Both the position numbers and the translations under genes were made by a program. From NCBI GenBank assembly GCA_016717595.1, contig JADKFE010000007.1:62001-126000 (forward strand): DNA of 64,000 nt. Direction: 5' to 3'. The notes beneath the pieces were generated by a model. That model was not told the origin of the DNA, ran no database searches, and saw only the letters and a list, made by a program, of their open reading frames with translations. Position 1 is the stretch's first letter, and the number at the start of each line of letters is the position of its first letter. Positions 35,501 through 45,203 of the stretch are shown piece by piece. This DNA is from Deltaproteobacteria bacterium. GTDB lineage: Bacteria; Myxococcota_A; UBA796; CAJQPC01.

Positions 35501-36856
35501 GTGGGTTCTTCTCGCCTGATCGATCGTGTACGCGGCGCGCAGCAGCGCTACAAGGCCCCCTCTGGCTTGGGCGGCTTCTCCGACAACGAGGAGTTTGAGC
35601 GCATCAAGCGGCAGCTTCACGCGGAGCTGATCGACGCCTTAGACTTTGATCAGGTCGGGCAGACCCCTCGCGAGGAGCTCGCCGCCCGCCTTCGCGCCAC
35701 CTTGACCGAGCAGGTCGAGCTGCGGTCGTTGCCGCTCAACCGCCTGGAGCGTGAGCGCCTCGTCGAGGAGATCCTCGACGACATCTTGGGCTTGGGCCCC
35801 TTGGAGCCGCTGCTCCGCGACCCGGAGATCTCTGAGATCCTCATCAACGGGCCGGAGAACGTCTACGTCGAGAAGAAGGGTCTGCTCCAGAAGATCCCCC
35901 TGCGGTTCAACGACAACCGCCACCTCATGCAGATCATCGACCGCATCGTCTCCGCCGTGGGCCGTCGTGTTGATGAGACCACGCCGATGGTGGACGCGCG
36001 CCTCACCGACGGCTCCCGTTTCAACGCCATCATCCCGCCCTTGGCCCTCGACGGCCCCTGCGTCTCGATCCGTCGTTTCGGCACCGTGCCGATCATGGCT
36101 GAAGACCTCGTGGCCTTGGGCTCTTGCCCTCGCCCGGTGATGGAGGTGCTGCGCGCGGCGATCCGCTCAAAGCTCAACGTCATCATCTCCGGCGGCACGG
36201 GCTCGGGCAAAACAACCCTGCTCAACGTGCTCTCGTCGTTCATCCCCGACGGCGAGCGCATCATCACGATCGAGGACTCCGCCGAGCTCCAGCTCCAGCA
36301 GTCCCACATCGTGCGCCTGGAGACCCGCCCCGCCAACTTGGAAGGCAAGGGTGAGATCAACCAGCGCGACCTGCTCAAGAACTGCCTTCGTATGCGCCCT
36401 GACCGCATCATCCTCGGCGAGATCCGCGGCGCTGAAGCCATGGACATGCTCCAGGCCATGAACACCGGCCACGACGGATCCTTAGGCACGGTCCACTCGA
36501 ACAGCACCCGCGACGCCATCGCCCGCTTCGAGACGATGATCGCCATGGGCCAGTCCAACTTGGCCGACAAGACCATCCGCGAGATGATCGCCCGCACGCT
36601 GCACATCATCCTGCAGCAAGACCGTCTGCCCGACGGCGCGCGCCGCATCACGGCTGTCACCGAGGTGACGGGCATGGAAGGCAACGTCGTCACCACGCAG
36701 GACATCTTCAAGTTTGAGCAGCGCACCATCGACGAGGAGGGCCGCGTTCGCGGCGCCTTCGTGGCGACGGGGGTTCGGCCAAAGTTCGCCGACAAGCTGC
36801 GCAAGAACGGCATCGACCTGCCCCCCGAGCTGTTCCGCTTCAGGATGGAGGTCTGA
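35501..36856 (+). CDS. tadA: Tad secretion ATPase TadA/CpaF
   Basis: A 451-residue hexameric type II/IV secretion ATPase that powers pilus assembly and in some systems retraction. It shows an N-terminal all-helical region, GPLEPLLRDPEISEILINGP, Walker A (ISGGTGSGKTTLLN), an Asp box (ITIEDSAELQL), Walker B (RIILGEIRGAEAMDML) and a His box (GHDGSLGTVHSNS). All catalytic elements are intact, and length is normal. The start is GTG at 35501. It is 6 nt ahead of tadB. Confidence 0.95.
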   Translation: MGSSRLIDRVRGAQQRYKAPSGLGGFSDNEEFERIKRQLHAELIDALDFDQVGQTPREELAARLRATLTEQVELRSLPLNRLERERLVEEILDDILGLGPLEPLLRDPEISEILINGPENVYVEKKGLLQKIPLRFNDNRHLMQIIDRIVSAVGRRVDETTPMVDARLTDGSRFNAIIPPLALDGPCVSIRRFGTVPIMAEDLVALGSCPRPVMEVLRAAIRSKLNVIISGGTGSGKTTLLNVLSSFIPDGERIITIEDSAELQLQQSHIVRLETRPANLEGKGEINQRDLLKNCLRMRPDRIILGEIRGAEAMDMLQAMNTGHDGSLGTVHSNSTRDAIARFETMIAMGQSNLADKTIREMIARTLHIILQQDRLPDGARRITAVTEVTGMEGNVVTTQDIFKFEQRTIDEEGRVRGAFVATGVRPKFADKLRKNGIDLPPELFRFRMEV

Positions 36857-36862
36857 CGATTT

Positions 36863-37822
36863 ATGCAGCGCTTCGCCATCATCTTCGTGACCGTCATCGT
36901 CTTCGTGGCCGTCATGATGGCCCTGCAGGGCTTCTATTGGTACCGCATCACCCAGCGGGAGAAGGAGTCCAAGGAGCTCGCGCGGCGCTTAGGCACGATC
37001 TCGGAGCAAGATCAGGACAACCTGTTCCGCATCGAGGTCAAGAAGCGGGGTGAAGAGGGCATCCCCGACCTCGCTGGGCGCGTCGTCGCAACCATCGAGG
37101 AGCTCCTCGTGCAGGCCGGCGGCGGGTGGACCTTCCAGCAGCTCGTCACCTACATGGTCGCCGCCTCGTTGGGCGGGATGGTCGCCTTGATCATCGTGAC
37201 CAAGAGCATCGCCGGGCTCGGCGGCTTGTTCTTCGGGTATGTGCCGCTGATGGTGCTCAAGTCTCGGGTGGCCGAGCGCAGCCAGCGCATCACGGAGCAG
37301 CTCCCCGACGCCTTGGACCTCATGGCGCGCTCGCTGCAGTCCGGCCACGGCATCTCGGACTCGATGCGCGTCTGCGCAGAGGAGATGAGCCCGCCGATCG
37401 CCACGGAGTTTGGCCGCGTCTACGAAGAGAACAACCTCGGCCGCGACTACCGCGAATCGATGCAGGGCCTCGTGACCCGCTGCAAAGGCAACTTCGACCT
37501 CAAGATCTTCGTCTCGTCGGTCATCCTTCAGCGGGAGACCGGCGGTAACCTCGTCGAGATCTTGGAGAACATCTCCGGCACCATCCGGCAGCGTTTTGTC
37601 TTCAAGGGCAAGGTGAGCGCCTTGACCGCGGAGGCGCGCTTCTCGTCCTATGTGCTCGGCGGCCTGCCCTTCGCCGTCGGCGGTCTCATCGCGTTTATGC
37701 GCCCTGAGTACCTCACGCCGCTGATCGATGATCCGCTCGGCCGGTTTATGCTCGGGTTCATCGTGATCTGGTTCACCATGGGCGTGTTCGTGATGGGTGA
37801 GATCACCAAGGTGGAGATGTAG
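36863..37822 (+). CDS. tadB: Tad inner-membrane platform protein TadB
   Basis: A 319-residue membrane protein with an N-terminal anchor, a cytoplasmic domain of the T2SSF type (LPDALDLMARSLQSGHGISD, then FVSSVILQRETGGNLVEIL) and two C-terminal membrane segments. It pairs with TadC as the platform on which TadA acts. It directly precedes tadC, with a 1-nt gap. Confidence 0.92.
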   Translation: MQRFAIIFVTVIVFVAVMMALQGFYWYRITQREKESKELARRLGTISEQDQDNLFRIEVKKRGEEGIPDLAGRVVATIEELLVQAGGGWTFQQLVTYMVAASLGGMVALIIVTKSIAGLGGLFFGYVPLMVLKSRVAERSQRITEQLPDALDLMARSLQSGHGISDSMRVCAEEMSPPIATEFGRVYEENNLGRDYRESMQGLVTRCKGNFDLKIFVSSVILQRETGGNLVEILENISGTIRQRFVFKGKVSALTAEARFSSYVLGGLPFAVGGLIAFMRPEYLTPLIDDPLGRFMLGFIVIWFTMGVFVMGEITKVEM

Positions 37823-37823
37823 G

Positions 37824-38768
37824 ATGCTTGGACTGCCGATCGAGGTCGTGGTCGCGGTGCTCGCGGCGGTCGCTGTGCTCGGGATGGGCGTAGGCGTCTT
37901 TGTCTTCGTCAACCCGTCTCGTTCGGCCAAAGATCGCCTGGAGGAGCTCACCGGCGGCGGGGCCTCTGAGCTGGCCGGTCCGGCGCCGATCTCGGCGAAC
38001 ACGCCGAGCCAGATGAACGCCATCTCCCAGGCGCTCAACAAGGTCGCCGCGCCGACGGACGAAGAAGAGGCCGACGCCTTACGCCGCACCTTGGTGCAGG
38101 CGGGGTATCGCCAGCGCAACAACGTGCAGATGTTCTCGGCGATCCGCGCCTCGTTGGCCGTGCTTCTGCCGACCATCTTCGCCCTGGTGCCGTCCGAGGC
38201 CTCGACGCTCAACGCCGTGCTCGTGGCGCTGTTGTTGGCCGCGGCGGGCTACTACCTGCCGGGCATCTTGGTGACCAACGCGCTCACCAAGCGGCAAGAG
38301 GCGCTCTTAAAGTCTTTCCCCGACGTCATGGACATGCTCGTGGCCTCGGTGGAGGCGGGCCTTGGCCTCGACGCCGCCTTACGCCGTGTCTCCGATGAGA
38401 TGGGCGACTCGGCGCCGGAGCTCTCCACGGAGCTCAAGCTCGTCAACAACGAGATCGCCGCCGGTGTGCCCCGCACCGAGGCCCTGGGCCGCCTTGGCTA
38501 TCGCACGGGCTTAGAGGAGATCACCTCGCTCGTGAACGTGCTCGTGCAGGCCGAGCGGTTCGGTACGCCCATCGCCCGGTCGATGCGCCTTCACTCCGAG
38601 CTCGTGCGCACCAAACGTATGCAGCGCGCTGAAGAGAACGCCGCCAAGATCTCGCCCAAGCTCACCGTGGCGATGATCTTGTTCATGTTGCCCTGCCTCA
38701 TCGTCATCCTCATCGGGCCGGCCATCGTGCGTGTCGTGCGCCAGCTCATGCCCGCGATGGGGGGCTGA
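37824..38768 (+). CDS. tadC: Tad inner-membrane platform protein TadC
   Basis: A 314-residue platform protein with the T2SSF domain: FPDVMDMLVASVEAGLGLDA, then LVNVLVQAERFGTPIARSM, and a terminal membrane segment (VAMILFMLPCLIVILIGPAIV). The start at ATG 37824 has AGG of the upstream TAGG as the ribosome site region. It is one nucleotide after tadB and two before the TPR gene, typical of a tight operon. Confidence 0.92.
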   Translation: MLGLPIEVVVAVLAAVAVLGMGVGVFVFVNPSRSAKDRLEELTGGGASELAGPAPISANTPSQMNAISQALNKVAAPTDEEEADALRRTLVQAGYRQRNNVQMFSAIRASLAVLLPTIFALVPSEASTLNAVLVALLLAAAGYYLPGILVTNALTKRQEALLKSFPDVMDMLVASVEAGLGLDAALRRVSDEMGDSAPELSTELKLVNNEIAAGVPRTEALGRLGYRTGLEEITSLVNVLVQAERFGTPIARSMRLHSELVRTKRMQRAEENAAKISPKLTVAMILFMLPCLIVILIGPAIVRVVRQLMPAMGG

Positions 38769-38770
38769 GC

Positions 38771-39622
38771 GTGGTCTCCGCGGCGGCGATCGGCGGCCTC
38801 GCGCTCCTCACGCTCCTCGGCGCCCGGGTGGACCGCGCGGCCGCGGTGCCTGAGGAGGAGACCTGGCGCGGCGCCGATCGGGTCGATGTTCAGCTTGATC
38901 TCATCGAGGCGATGATTCAGCAGGGCGCGATCGCCTCCGCGCTTCAAGGCATCACGGCGCTTCGTGCTGAAGGCATGGAGAACGAGCGCCTCGACATGCT
39001 GCAGGCCCAGGCGCTCTTGGCCGCCGGGCAACCTTCAGACGCCTTGTCGATCCTGGAGCGGTCCCGGGCGAAGAGCGTAGAGCGTTACCGGCTCCTCGGG
39101 CTCACGCATCTGGACATGGGCGCGCCGGAGCTCGCCGTGGAGGCCTTTCAGCGGGCGATCCGCGCGGCAAAACGCGACGTGGACAGCCGCGAGCTGGCCT
39201 CGCTTCACAACAACCTCGGCTTCGCGCTCTCCGCCGTCGGCGACTACGACGCCGCGATGTTGGTGTACCGCGAGGCCCTGCGCCTCGACCCGGCCTCAGC
39301 GCGGGCGCGGAACAACCTGGGCTTCGCTCTGGCCGCCAAAGGCGAAGACGACGAGGCCCTCGCCGCGTTTCGCCTCGGCCAGCCCGCGGGCCTCTCTGAA
39401 GACGACCGCGAGGCGAACGCGCTGTACAACCTCGGCCTCGCCCAGCAGGGGCGGGGTGAGGTTCACGCCGCGGTCTTGTCGTACTCCAAGGCCGTTCAGA
39501 CCCAGCCCGGGCACCGTGACGCCCAGACCGCGCTCAACTCCTTGGTCGGCTCGGCGCCGTCGCCCCTGGCCCCTGAGCTGCCCTCTTCCTTCTCCCCCGA
39601 ACCTCCCCCGGAGGCCCCGTGA
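38771..39622 (+). CDS. tadD: TPR protein of the Tad locus (TadD-like)
   Basis: A 283-residue exported or anchored protein with an N-terminal hydrophobic segment and at least five TPR motifs (RYRLLGLTHLDMGAPELAVEAF, LHNNLGFALSAVGDYDAAMLVY, ARNNLGFALAAKGEDDEALAAF, ALYNLGLAQQGRGEVHAAVLSY). It ends in a Pro/Ser tail. TadD proteins help secretin and pilus assembly. The symbol is by position and TPR content; sequence-level orthology is not proven. The start is GTG at 38771, and the stop overlaps the GTG of the next gene. Confidence 0.72.
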   Translation: MVSAAAIGGLALLTLLGARVDRAAAVPEEETWRGADRVDVQLDLIEAMIQQGAIASALQGITALRAEGMENERLDMLQAQALLAAGQPSDALSILERSRAKSVERYRLLGLTHLDMGAPELAVEAFQRAIRAAKRDVDSRELASLHNNLGFALSAVGDYDAAMLVYREALRLDPASARARNNLGFALAAKGEDDEALAAFRLGQPAGLSEDDREANALYNLGLAQQGRGEVHAAVLSYSKAVQTQPGHRDAQTALNSLVGSAPSPLAPELPSSFSPEPPPEAP

Positions 39623-39870
39623 AGCTGACCCTGGCCGTTGTCGCCGTCGCCGCGCTCTGCGCGTGCAGCTCGCCCAAACACCTCACCTACGATCACGGGC
39701 GCTCGTACCACGAGGCCTTTGACACCCAGACCGACCTCACGCGGCCCTCGGTGAAGGACGCGATCTACCCCTTGAGCGGCGCTGAGGCGCTGCTCATCCG
39801 GAAGGCGGTTGAAGAGAAGAGCACCGATGAGGAGTCGGGCGAGGCCGAGGCCACCGACACCCTCGACTGA
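39619..39870 (+). CDS. Small lipoprotein of the Tad operon
   Basis: An 83-residue protein, start GTG at 39619 overlapping the upstream stop as GTGA. The signal AVVAVAALCAC has the lipobox Cys at about 15. The mature part is charged (YDHGRSYHEAFDTQTDLTRP and an acidic end EEKSTDEESGEAEATDTLD). No family is recognised. Its place at the end of the tad gene run suggests a pilotin- or RcpB/TadG-like accessory role for the secretin; this is inference from context. Confidence 0.6.
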   Translation: MKLTLAVVAVAALCACSSPKHLTYDHGRSYHEAFDTQTDLTRPSVKDAIYPLSGAEALLIRKAVEEKSTDEESGEAEATDTLD

Positions 39871-39892
39871 TGTGCGTGGCCCAGGCCAGCGC

Positions 39893-41242
39893 GTGAACCG
39901 TCGCTTCTCAGCGCGGGCGAGGCTCGCGGGCTTCGCCGCGCTCTTGTGTGTGGTCGCCGTCCTCGGCGTGGCGCTTCCGCTCAGCGTCGAGCTGAACAGC
40001 CAACAAGCGCAGAGCCAACGTCAGGCGGTGGTGGTCTTGGCGCAGACCATCGCCCAGCTCCAGGTGGGGGACACGCCGCCGGAGCTGACGGTGGACGGCC
40101 TCATCGGCCTCGGCATCCTCGGAGAGCGCCGAGAGCTGATTCACCAGCGCGGCTTGACCGACGCCCTGGTGGAGACCTACGCCCGCCGCTGCCCGCCGCG
40201 CCTTGGGCCGGGCCGGGCGGTGGTCGTCTCCACATCGGGGGAGAGCGGCCCCGTGGCGGCCTGCGCGCCTTTGACCGGGGGAAAGGCGCTGTTGGTGGTG
40301 GCCGAGCGTGAGGGCTCCTCGGCCCAGGTTCGGCGGCGGCGCCTGTTGGTGATGGTGATCGCCTTTGGCTGTATGGCGGCGGGGCTCTCCGCGGACGTGG
40401 TGCGCCGGGCGCTCTCACCGCTGCAGGAGGTCACCGACGCCGCCCGGCAGCTCACCCAGGGCGAGCTGGGGGTGCGCCTCGCCCCGCCGGGGGACGCCGA
40501 GTTTTTGCCCTTGGCCGACGCCATCAACCAGCTCGCCGCGACCTTGGCCACACGCCAAGACGAGATCAGCGCCCGGCTGGAGCTCACCCGGCAGCTCGCG
40601 GCCATCGTCGCCCATGAGGTGCGAAACCCGCTCCAGAGCCTCACCATGCTCACCGACGTCATCGCCCATGAGCCTGAGCTCGCCGAGCGGCTCAAGCTCT
40701 TGGACATGAGCCTGCGGGAGGTGGCGCTCATCGAGGTCGTCGTGCAGCGCCTCGTGGGCTCGGGCGGGGAGCTGCGGCTGGTGCGGGGGCAAGCCTCCCT
40801 CACCGAGCTTCTGGAGCGCTGCGTGGCGATGCTCGGGCCTCGGGCGCGTGAGGGCAAGGTGACGCTCAAGGCCGAGCTGCCGCCGGAGCGGCTCGTGGCG
40901 AGCGTCGACGCGGCCCTGCTGCGGCGGGCGGTGGAGAACCTCCTGCTCAACGCGCTTCAGATCCTCTCTGAGGCCGGAGGAGGGGTGGTTCAGGTCGCGC
41001 TGAGCCGCGCCGAGGCCCCGGCCCGGGCGATCTTTGTCGTCGATGACAGCGGCCCCGGCGTGCCCTTGGTGGATCGTGCCCGCATCTTTCAGCTCGGCGT
41101 GACCAACCGTCGCGGCGGCACGGGCCTGGGCTTGGCGCTCACAAAGCAGGTGATCGACGCCCACGGTGGTACGCTTGACGTGGAGGACTCGCCTCTGCGC
41201 GGCGCACGCTTCATCCTGTCGATCCCTCTGGAGGTTGATTGA
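39893..41242 (+). CDS. Membrane sensor histidine kinase
   Basis: A 449-residue protein with two membrane segments (LAGFAALLCVVAVLGVALPL and LVMVIAFGCMAAGLSADVV) bounding a periplasmic domain of about 140 residues with four Cys. HAMP (RRALSPLQEVTDAARQLTQG), HisKA (AIVAHEVRNPLQSLTML, H-box His) and HATPase (LLRRAVENLLLNALQIL N-box, DDSGPGVP, GGTGLGLAL) follow. Start choice is GTG 39893 or GTG 39872. Its stop overlaps the regulator start (TTG 41239), so they form a two-component pair. It follows the Tad operon with no gap and may control it. Confidence 0.85.
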   Translation: MNRRFSARARLAGFAALLCVVAVLGVALPLSVELNSQQAQSQRQAVVVLAQTIAQLQVGDTPPELTVDGLIGLGILGERRELIHQRGLTDALVETYARRCPPRLGPGRAVVVSTSGESGPVAACAPLTGGKALLVVAEREGSSAQVRRRRLLVMVIAFGCMAAGLSADVVRRALSPLQEVTDAARQLTQGELGVRLAPPGDAEFLPLADAINQLAATLATRQDEISARLELTRQLAAIVAHEVRNPLQSLTMLTDVIAHEPELAERLKLLDMSLREVALIEVVVQRLVGSGGELRLVRGQASLTELLERCVAMLGPRAREGKVTLKAELPPERLVASVDAALLRRAVENLLLNALQILSEAGGGVVQVALSRAEAPARAIFVVDDSGPGVPLVDRARIFQLGVTNRRGGTGLGLALTKQVIDAHGGTLDVEDSPLRGARFILSIPLEVD

Positions 41243-42401
41243 ACGACCAAACAACGGTGCTGGTCGTCGATGACAACCGCTCGGCGGCGGACGCCCTGGG
41301 CATCGTGTTGCGTCGCAACAATTATGTGGCGGAGGTCGCCTACGACGGCGTGAGCGCGCTTGGCCGCCTGCGCGCCGGGGGGCGTGGATGTGGTGCTCAC
41401 CGACCTGCGCATGGAGCCCATGGACGGCATCGAGCTGCTGCGCCAAGCCCGAGCCTTGCCCACGCCGCCCGAGGTCATCGTCTTCACGGGCTTTGGCACC
41501 GTAGACGCCGCCGTGGAGGCCATGCGCCTAAACGCCCGCGACTTCTTGACCAAACCTGTGAGCCCGTCGAAGGTGCTGGAGCACCTCGGCCGCCTTCGGG
41601 GTGACGCCGCGCCCACCCACGGCCTGCGCGTGGACGAGGGCAAGAGCGCCAAGGCCAAAGAGGTGGCGGCCCAGGTGGAGGCCGTGCGCAAGAGCCGCGC
41701 CCCGGTGCTGATCTTGGGTGAGCCCGGCAGCGGGCGCTCGGAGCTGGCCCGAGCCCTGCACCCCAGCGCCGCCGAGCGGCCGGTGCGCGCGCTCAACCAC
41801 CCCTCTCGCGCCGCGGAGGTCGATCTCCGCGCCCCCGGCGCCCTGCTCTTGCCCAACGTCGATCTCCTCACGCCCCAAGATCAGGTCGCCTTGGTGCAGG
41901 TGCTCAACGGCCTCGACCCGGTCACCGGGCCGCGGGTGATCGCCTGGGCGCAGCCGGGCTTCATCGAGCAGGCGCCCCGGGACCCCGCCGGGCACGAGCT
42001 GACCTTACGCCTCGCGGTGCTCGTGGTGACCTTGCCCCCTCTGCGGGAGCGTGTGGAGGACATCCCCGCCCTGCTCACGGCCTTGTTGGCCGGTCGCGCC
42101 CCGGCGGAGCTTCAGCCCACCGACGCCCAGCTCCAGGCGCTCATGGCCCACCGCTGGCCAGGCAACCTGCGTGAGCTGGCGGCCTTGGCCGAGCGCGCCG
42201 TCGTCTTCGGCCTCGCCCACCTTAGAAGAGGGCTTCTCGTTACAAGAGCACCTGGAGTCCGTCGAGCGGGAGATCCTCATCCGCGCCCAGGAGCAGACGA
42301 AGGACGACCGGGCGGCGATGTCCCGGGTGCTGGGCGTAGAGCGGAACACCCTACGCTACAAGCTCAACAAGTACCACCTGAACCCCAAAGGTGGCGGCTG
42401 A
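41239..42401 (+). CDS. Degenerate NtrC-like response regulator, twice frameshifted
   Basis: An inferred protein of about 386 residues from three frames. The start TTG at 41239 has GGAGG at 41230-41234. The receiver is intact (VLVVDDNRSAADAL, DVVLTDLRM with the phospho-Asp, FLTKPVSPSKV). One G too many in GGGGGG at 41377-41382 breaks it. The central AAA+ region is strongly reduced: P-loop GEPGSGRSE has Arg for Lys, the GAFTGA loop is absent and Walker B is GALLLPN without acids. A second frame change near 42220 leads to the Fis-type helix-turn-helix (AAMSRVLGVERNTLRYKLNKYHL). It should bind DNA but probably cannot activate sigma-54 polymerase. Confidence 0.75.
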
Positions 42402-42429
42402 ACCCTCCGCCTGAATCGGCGGTGTGGCC

Positions 42430-43475
42430 ATGACGGCCCCCGCTCCAGCCCCCATCACGCCCGCGGGCACGGGCCGAGCGTTGGGCACGGCGCTGGTGGG
42501 GGGTGGTGGCCTTGGCGCTCTTAAGCCTGGTCTTGGCCCAGGCGACGGGCGTAGACACCCTCGGCGCGCTGCGGAGAGCGCCGATCTGCCGATGTTGGTG
42601 CTCTCTCAGCTCGTCATGGCCGCGGGCATGACGTGTATGCGCGGCGCTGGCGGGCGCTCATCCCCGGCGGCGAGGCCCTGCCGGTCTTGCCCGTCACCGG
42701 CATCCTCTGCGCCGGGCTCTTGCTCAACACCTCGTTGCCCGGCCCGGTCGGTGAGCTCGCCGCCTCTGGGCTCATCCAGCGGAGGTATGGCCTGCCCGCC
42801 ACGGCGGCCTTCGCGGCGAACATCCACAGCCGCCTCATCGGCCTGAGCTGCGCCGCGGTGCTCGCCGTGGGCGCTTGGGCCGGGGGCTCGATGCCGACCC
42901 CGCCGGGCTACGAGTCTGTGGTGGGCCTCGCCGCGGGGTTCATCACCTTGGGCGCGATGGCGCTGGGCGTAGCCTCGTGGCGGCCCGACTGGCTAGAGTG
43001 GGCCGCGAACCTCAGCTTAGGCACCTTGGCCGCCCGACTGCCCGGCGCGTTCGGGCGTGTGGCCCAGCGCGGGCTCGTCCTCGCCTTGGAGGTGAGCCGC
43101 GCGCTTCACGACGTGGCGCGCCACCCGCCGCTCACCTGGGCGCGGGCGATCTTCTGGGCCTTCGCCGGGCACGCCACGGCCACCACGGGCATCCTCTTGG
43201 GCGCCTGGGCCGTGGGCCTCGACCCCAGCCTCGCCGGGGTCTTGTTCACCTACTGCGCGGCGACGGCGGGGGGTGCTCGTGCTCTTCGCCGTGCCCGGCG
43301 CCCTGGCTGGGACGCCTTGTTCATCGGCTTCTTCGTGGCCACTACCGGGGTGGGTGTGGCTGAGGCCGTGCTGGTGATGGCGATGGTGCGCCTGCAGCAG
43401 CTCTTGTTGATGGGCCTCGGCGCCGTGGCGCTCACGACCTTGGGCGGCGGGGAGGCCGCGCCGCTCAAGGTCTGA
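42430..43475 (+). CDS. Flippase-like / lysylphosphatidylglycerol-synthase-type membrane protein, multiply frameshifted
   Basis: A polytopic protein of about 348 residues. Its coding signal hops between frames: MTAPAPAPITPAG.., then VVALALLSLVLAQATGVDTLG, then DLPMLVLSQLVMAAGMT, then VYARRWRALIPGGEALPVLP to the end, with a pair of compensating shifts at 43268-43305. The pieces join into a pattern like LPG_synthase_TM/UPF0104 proteins (LVMA.GM..YA.RWR.L, LLLNTSLPGPVGELAASGLI), which are implicated in lipid flipping. Breaks fall at GGGGGG (42498-42503 and 43268-43273) and near 42575 and 42630. The alternative start is GTG 42424. Family call moderate. Confidence 0.5.
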
Positions 43476-43481
43476 GCCTGC

Positions 43482-45049
43482 TCAGGTCGTGATGATGGTG
43501 TCGAGGTTGGCCCAGCGGCGCCAGAGCGTCTTGGTGAGCTCGCCGTTCTTCGCCATCTTGGTGACGGTGGTGCCCATCTTCACGAAGTTGGCGGCGTGGG
43601 CGGCCTGAATCAGCGGCCAGGGGTGCTTCTTGAGGAACTCGGACTTGGACAAGGCGCGCAGGGCCGGGCGCGGGATGAAGTCTTTCGACAACATCTGGAT
43701 GAGGCTGATCCAGAAGGTGTCCTCGACCGGGCGGGGGTACTTGAGGTTCACCCGGTGCTGGTAGAAGACCTTCGTGTTGAGGCCCTCGATGTCGTACTCG
43801 GAGATCAGGCCCGACTGGAGCAGCTTGTGGTTCAGCTCACTGCACGGGACGACCGTCATCGAGAACAGGTAGAGGTCGAAGGGCCGGGGGAACTTCGAGA
43901 CCATCTCGAACAGCGCGCGTTTGTCTTCTTCGGTAGAGACGGGGTCGTCGAAGATGAGCTGGAAGTGCGGCTTGACGCCCAAGCGGTGGTAGAGCTCGGC
44001 GATGTCGTTGATGTTGCTGTTCTTGACGCGGCGGTCGTACAGGTGGCCGGTGACGCGCTCGCTGGACTGGATGCCCATGTAGACCGAGACCAGCCCGGCG
44101 TCGCGCAGCATCGACATGCGCTCTTCGTTCACCAGCTTGGGCTCGATGAAGATCTCGAAGGGCAGGCCGATGGCCTTGGGGTAGAGGTCGCAGAACTCGA
44201 CGAGCCAGTCTTTCTGGAAGTTGAAGACCTCGTCGTCGAAGCGGATACGCTTGAAGTCCCAGTGAGAGCGCGCGGCCTTGATCTCCTCGACCATGCTGGC
44301 GGGAGAGCGCACCCGGAACCACTTCTGGCCGGGGTAGACGTCCTTCTTGTAGGTGGAGTTGTAGCAGTAGCTGCACTTGTAGATGCAGCCGCGGCTCCCA
44401 TCATCTGAAAGACCGGGTCGCCGTGCATCGGGTCGCCGCCGACGCGGGTGTCGCCGTAGAGGTGGACCTTGTGCTCGTGCGTCGAGTAGTCGCGGAAGGC
44501 CAAGGAGTCGAGATCACTCACCAAAGGCCGCAGGGCGTTCTGGCGGATGCTGCCGTCGGCCTGGCGCAGCCAGAGGTTCGGCGTGTCGGAGATGTCGCGG
44601 CCCGTGGCGAGGCGCTCGGCGAGATCCAGAAGCGCCAGCTCCCCTTCGCCCTTGAGCACGAGCTCGGCGGACTCCATGGACTGATCGGGCATCAGCGTGG
44701 GGTGCATCCCGCCCCACAGCACGGCGATGTCGAGCTCCTCGTGGATGTGTTTGGTGAGGATTCGCGCCGCGTTGAAGTAGGCTGAAGCCCGGATCGACAC
44801 GCAGACGAGGTTGAGGCGCGCCTCGCGGATCGCGGCGATCAGGCCCTCAAGCTCCTCGTCCGTGGCGGGGAAGATGTGGTTGGAGATCCAGTCCTTGAAG
44901 TAGATCTCGGTGACGTGAACCCCGGCCTGGCGTAATGTCGCCGCGAGGATACGCACCGCGTTGTTCTCCACGTCATACATGGAGATGATGCCGATGCGTG
45001 GGCCGTCCTGGCCAGCGGCGCGAACGAGCTGCTCCAGCCTGGGATTCAT
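43482..45049 (-). CDS. B12-binding-domain radical SAM protein, frameshifted
   Basis: About 522 residues; start ATG at 45049 with GGAG 8 nt upstream. The N-terminal cobalamin-type Rossmann domain reads RIGIISMYDVENNAVRILAA, LNLVCVSIRASAYFNAARI and VLWGGMHPTLMPDQ. The frame breaks at about 44398 just before the cluster site. The other frame gives SRGCIYKCSYCYNSTYKK, the CxxxCxxC motif, then the TIM-barrel part (FKRIRFDDEVFNF, GIQSSERVTGHLYDRRVKNS). It resembles the anaerobic Mg-protoporphyrin cyclase/hopanoid or natural-product class of radical SAM enzymes. It is divergent from the flavoprotein gene at 45204, a 154-bp shared promoter region. Substrate unknown. Confidence 0.83.
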
Positions 45050-45203
45050 CTTGAAGCTCCGACCTCGCAGGGGGTTTGGTGAGTGGTCTTCCGCAGGATA
45101 GCACCCACGTCCCCGGATCGGTAGCGTAGAATGGCGAGCAGCAGATGACCCCCAACCCAGCGTCGGCCCAAGACGGCGCGACGAGCTTCTCGGAGGATTC
45201 AAG

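Noticed and set aside
41377..41382. Programmed frameshifting at GGGGGG in the response regulator
   Set aside because: No stimulatory structure or in-frame logic is seen, and similar breaks occur at G or C runs in many unrelated genes, which favours sequence error.
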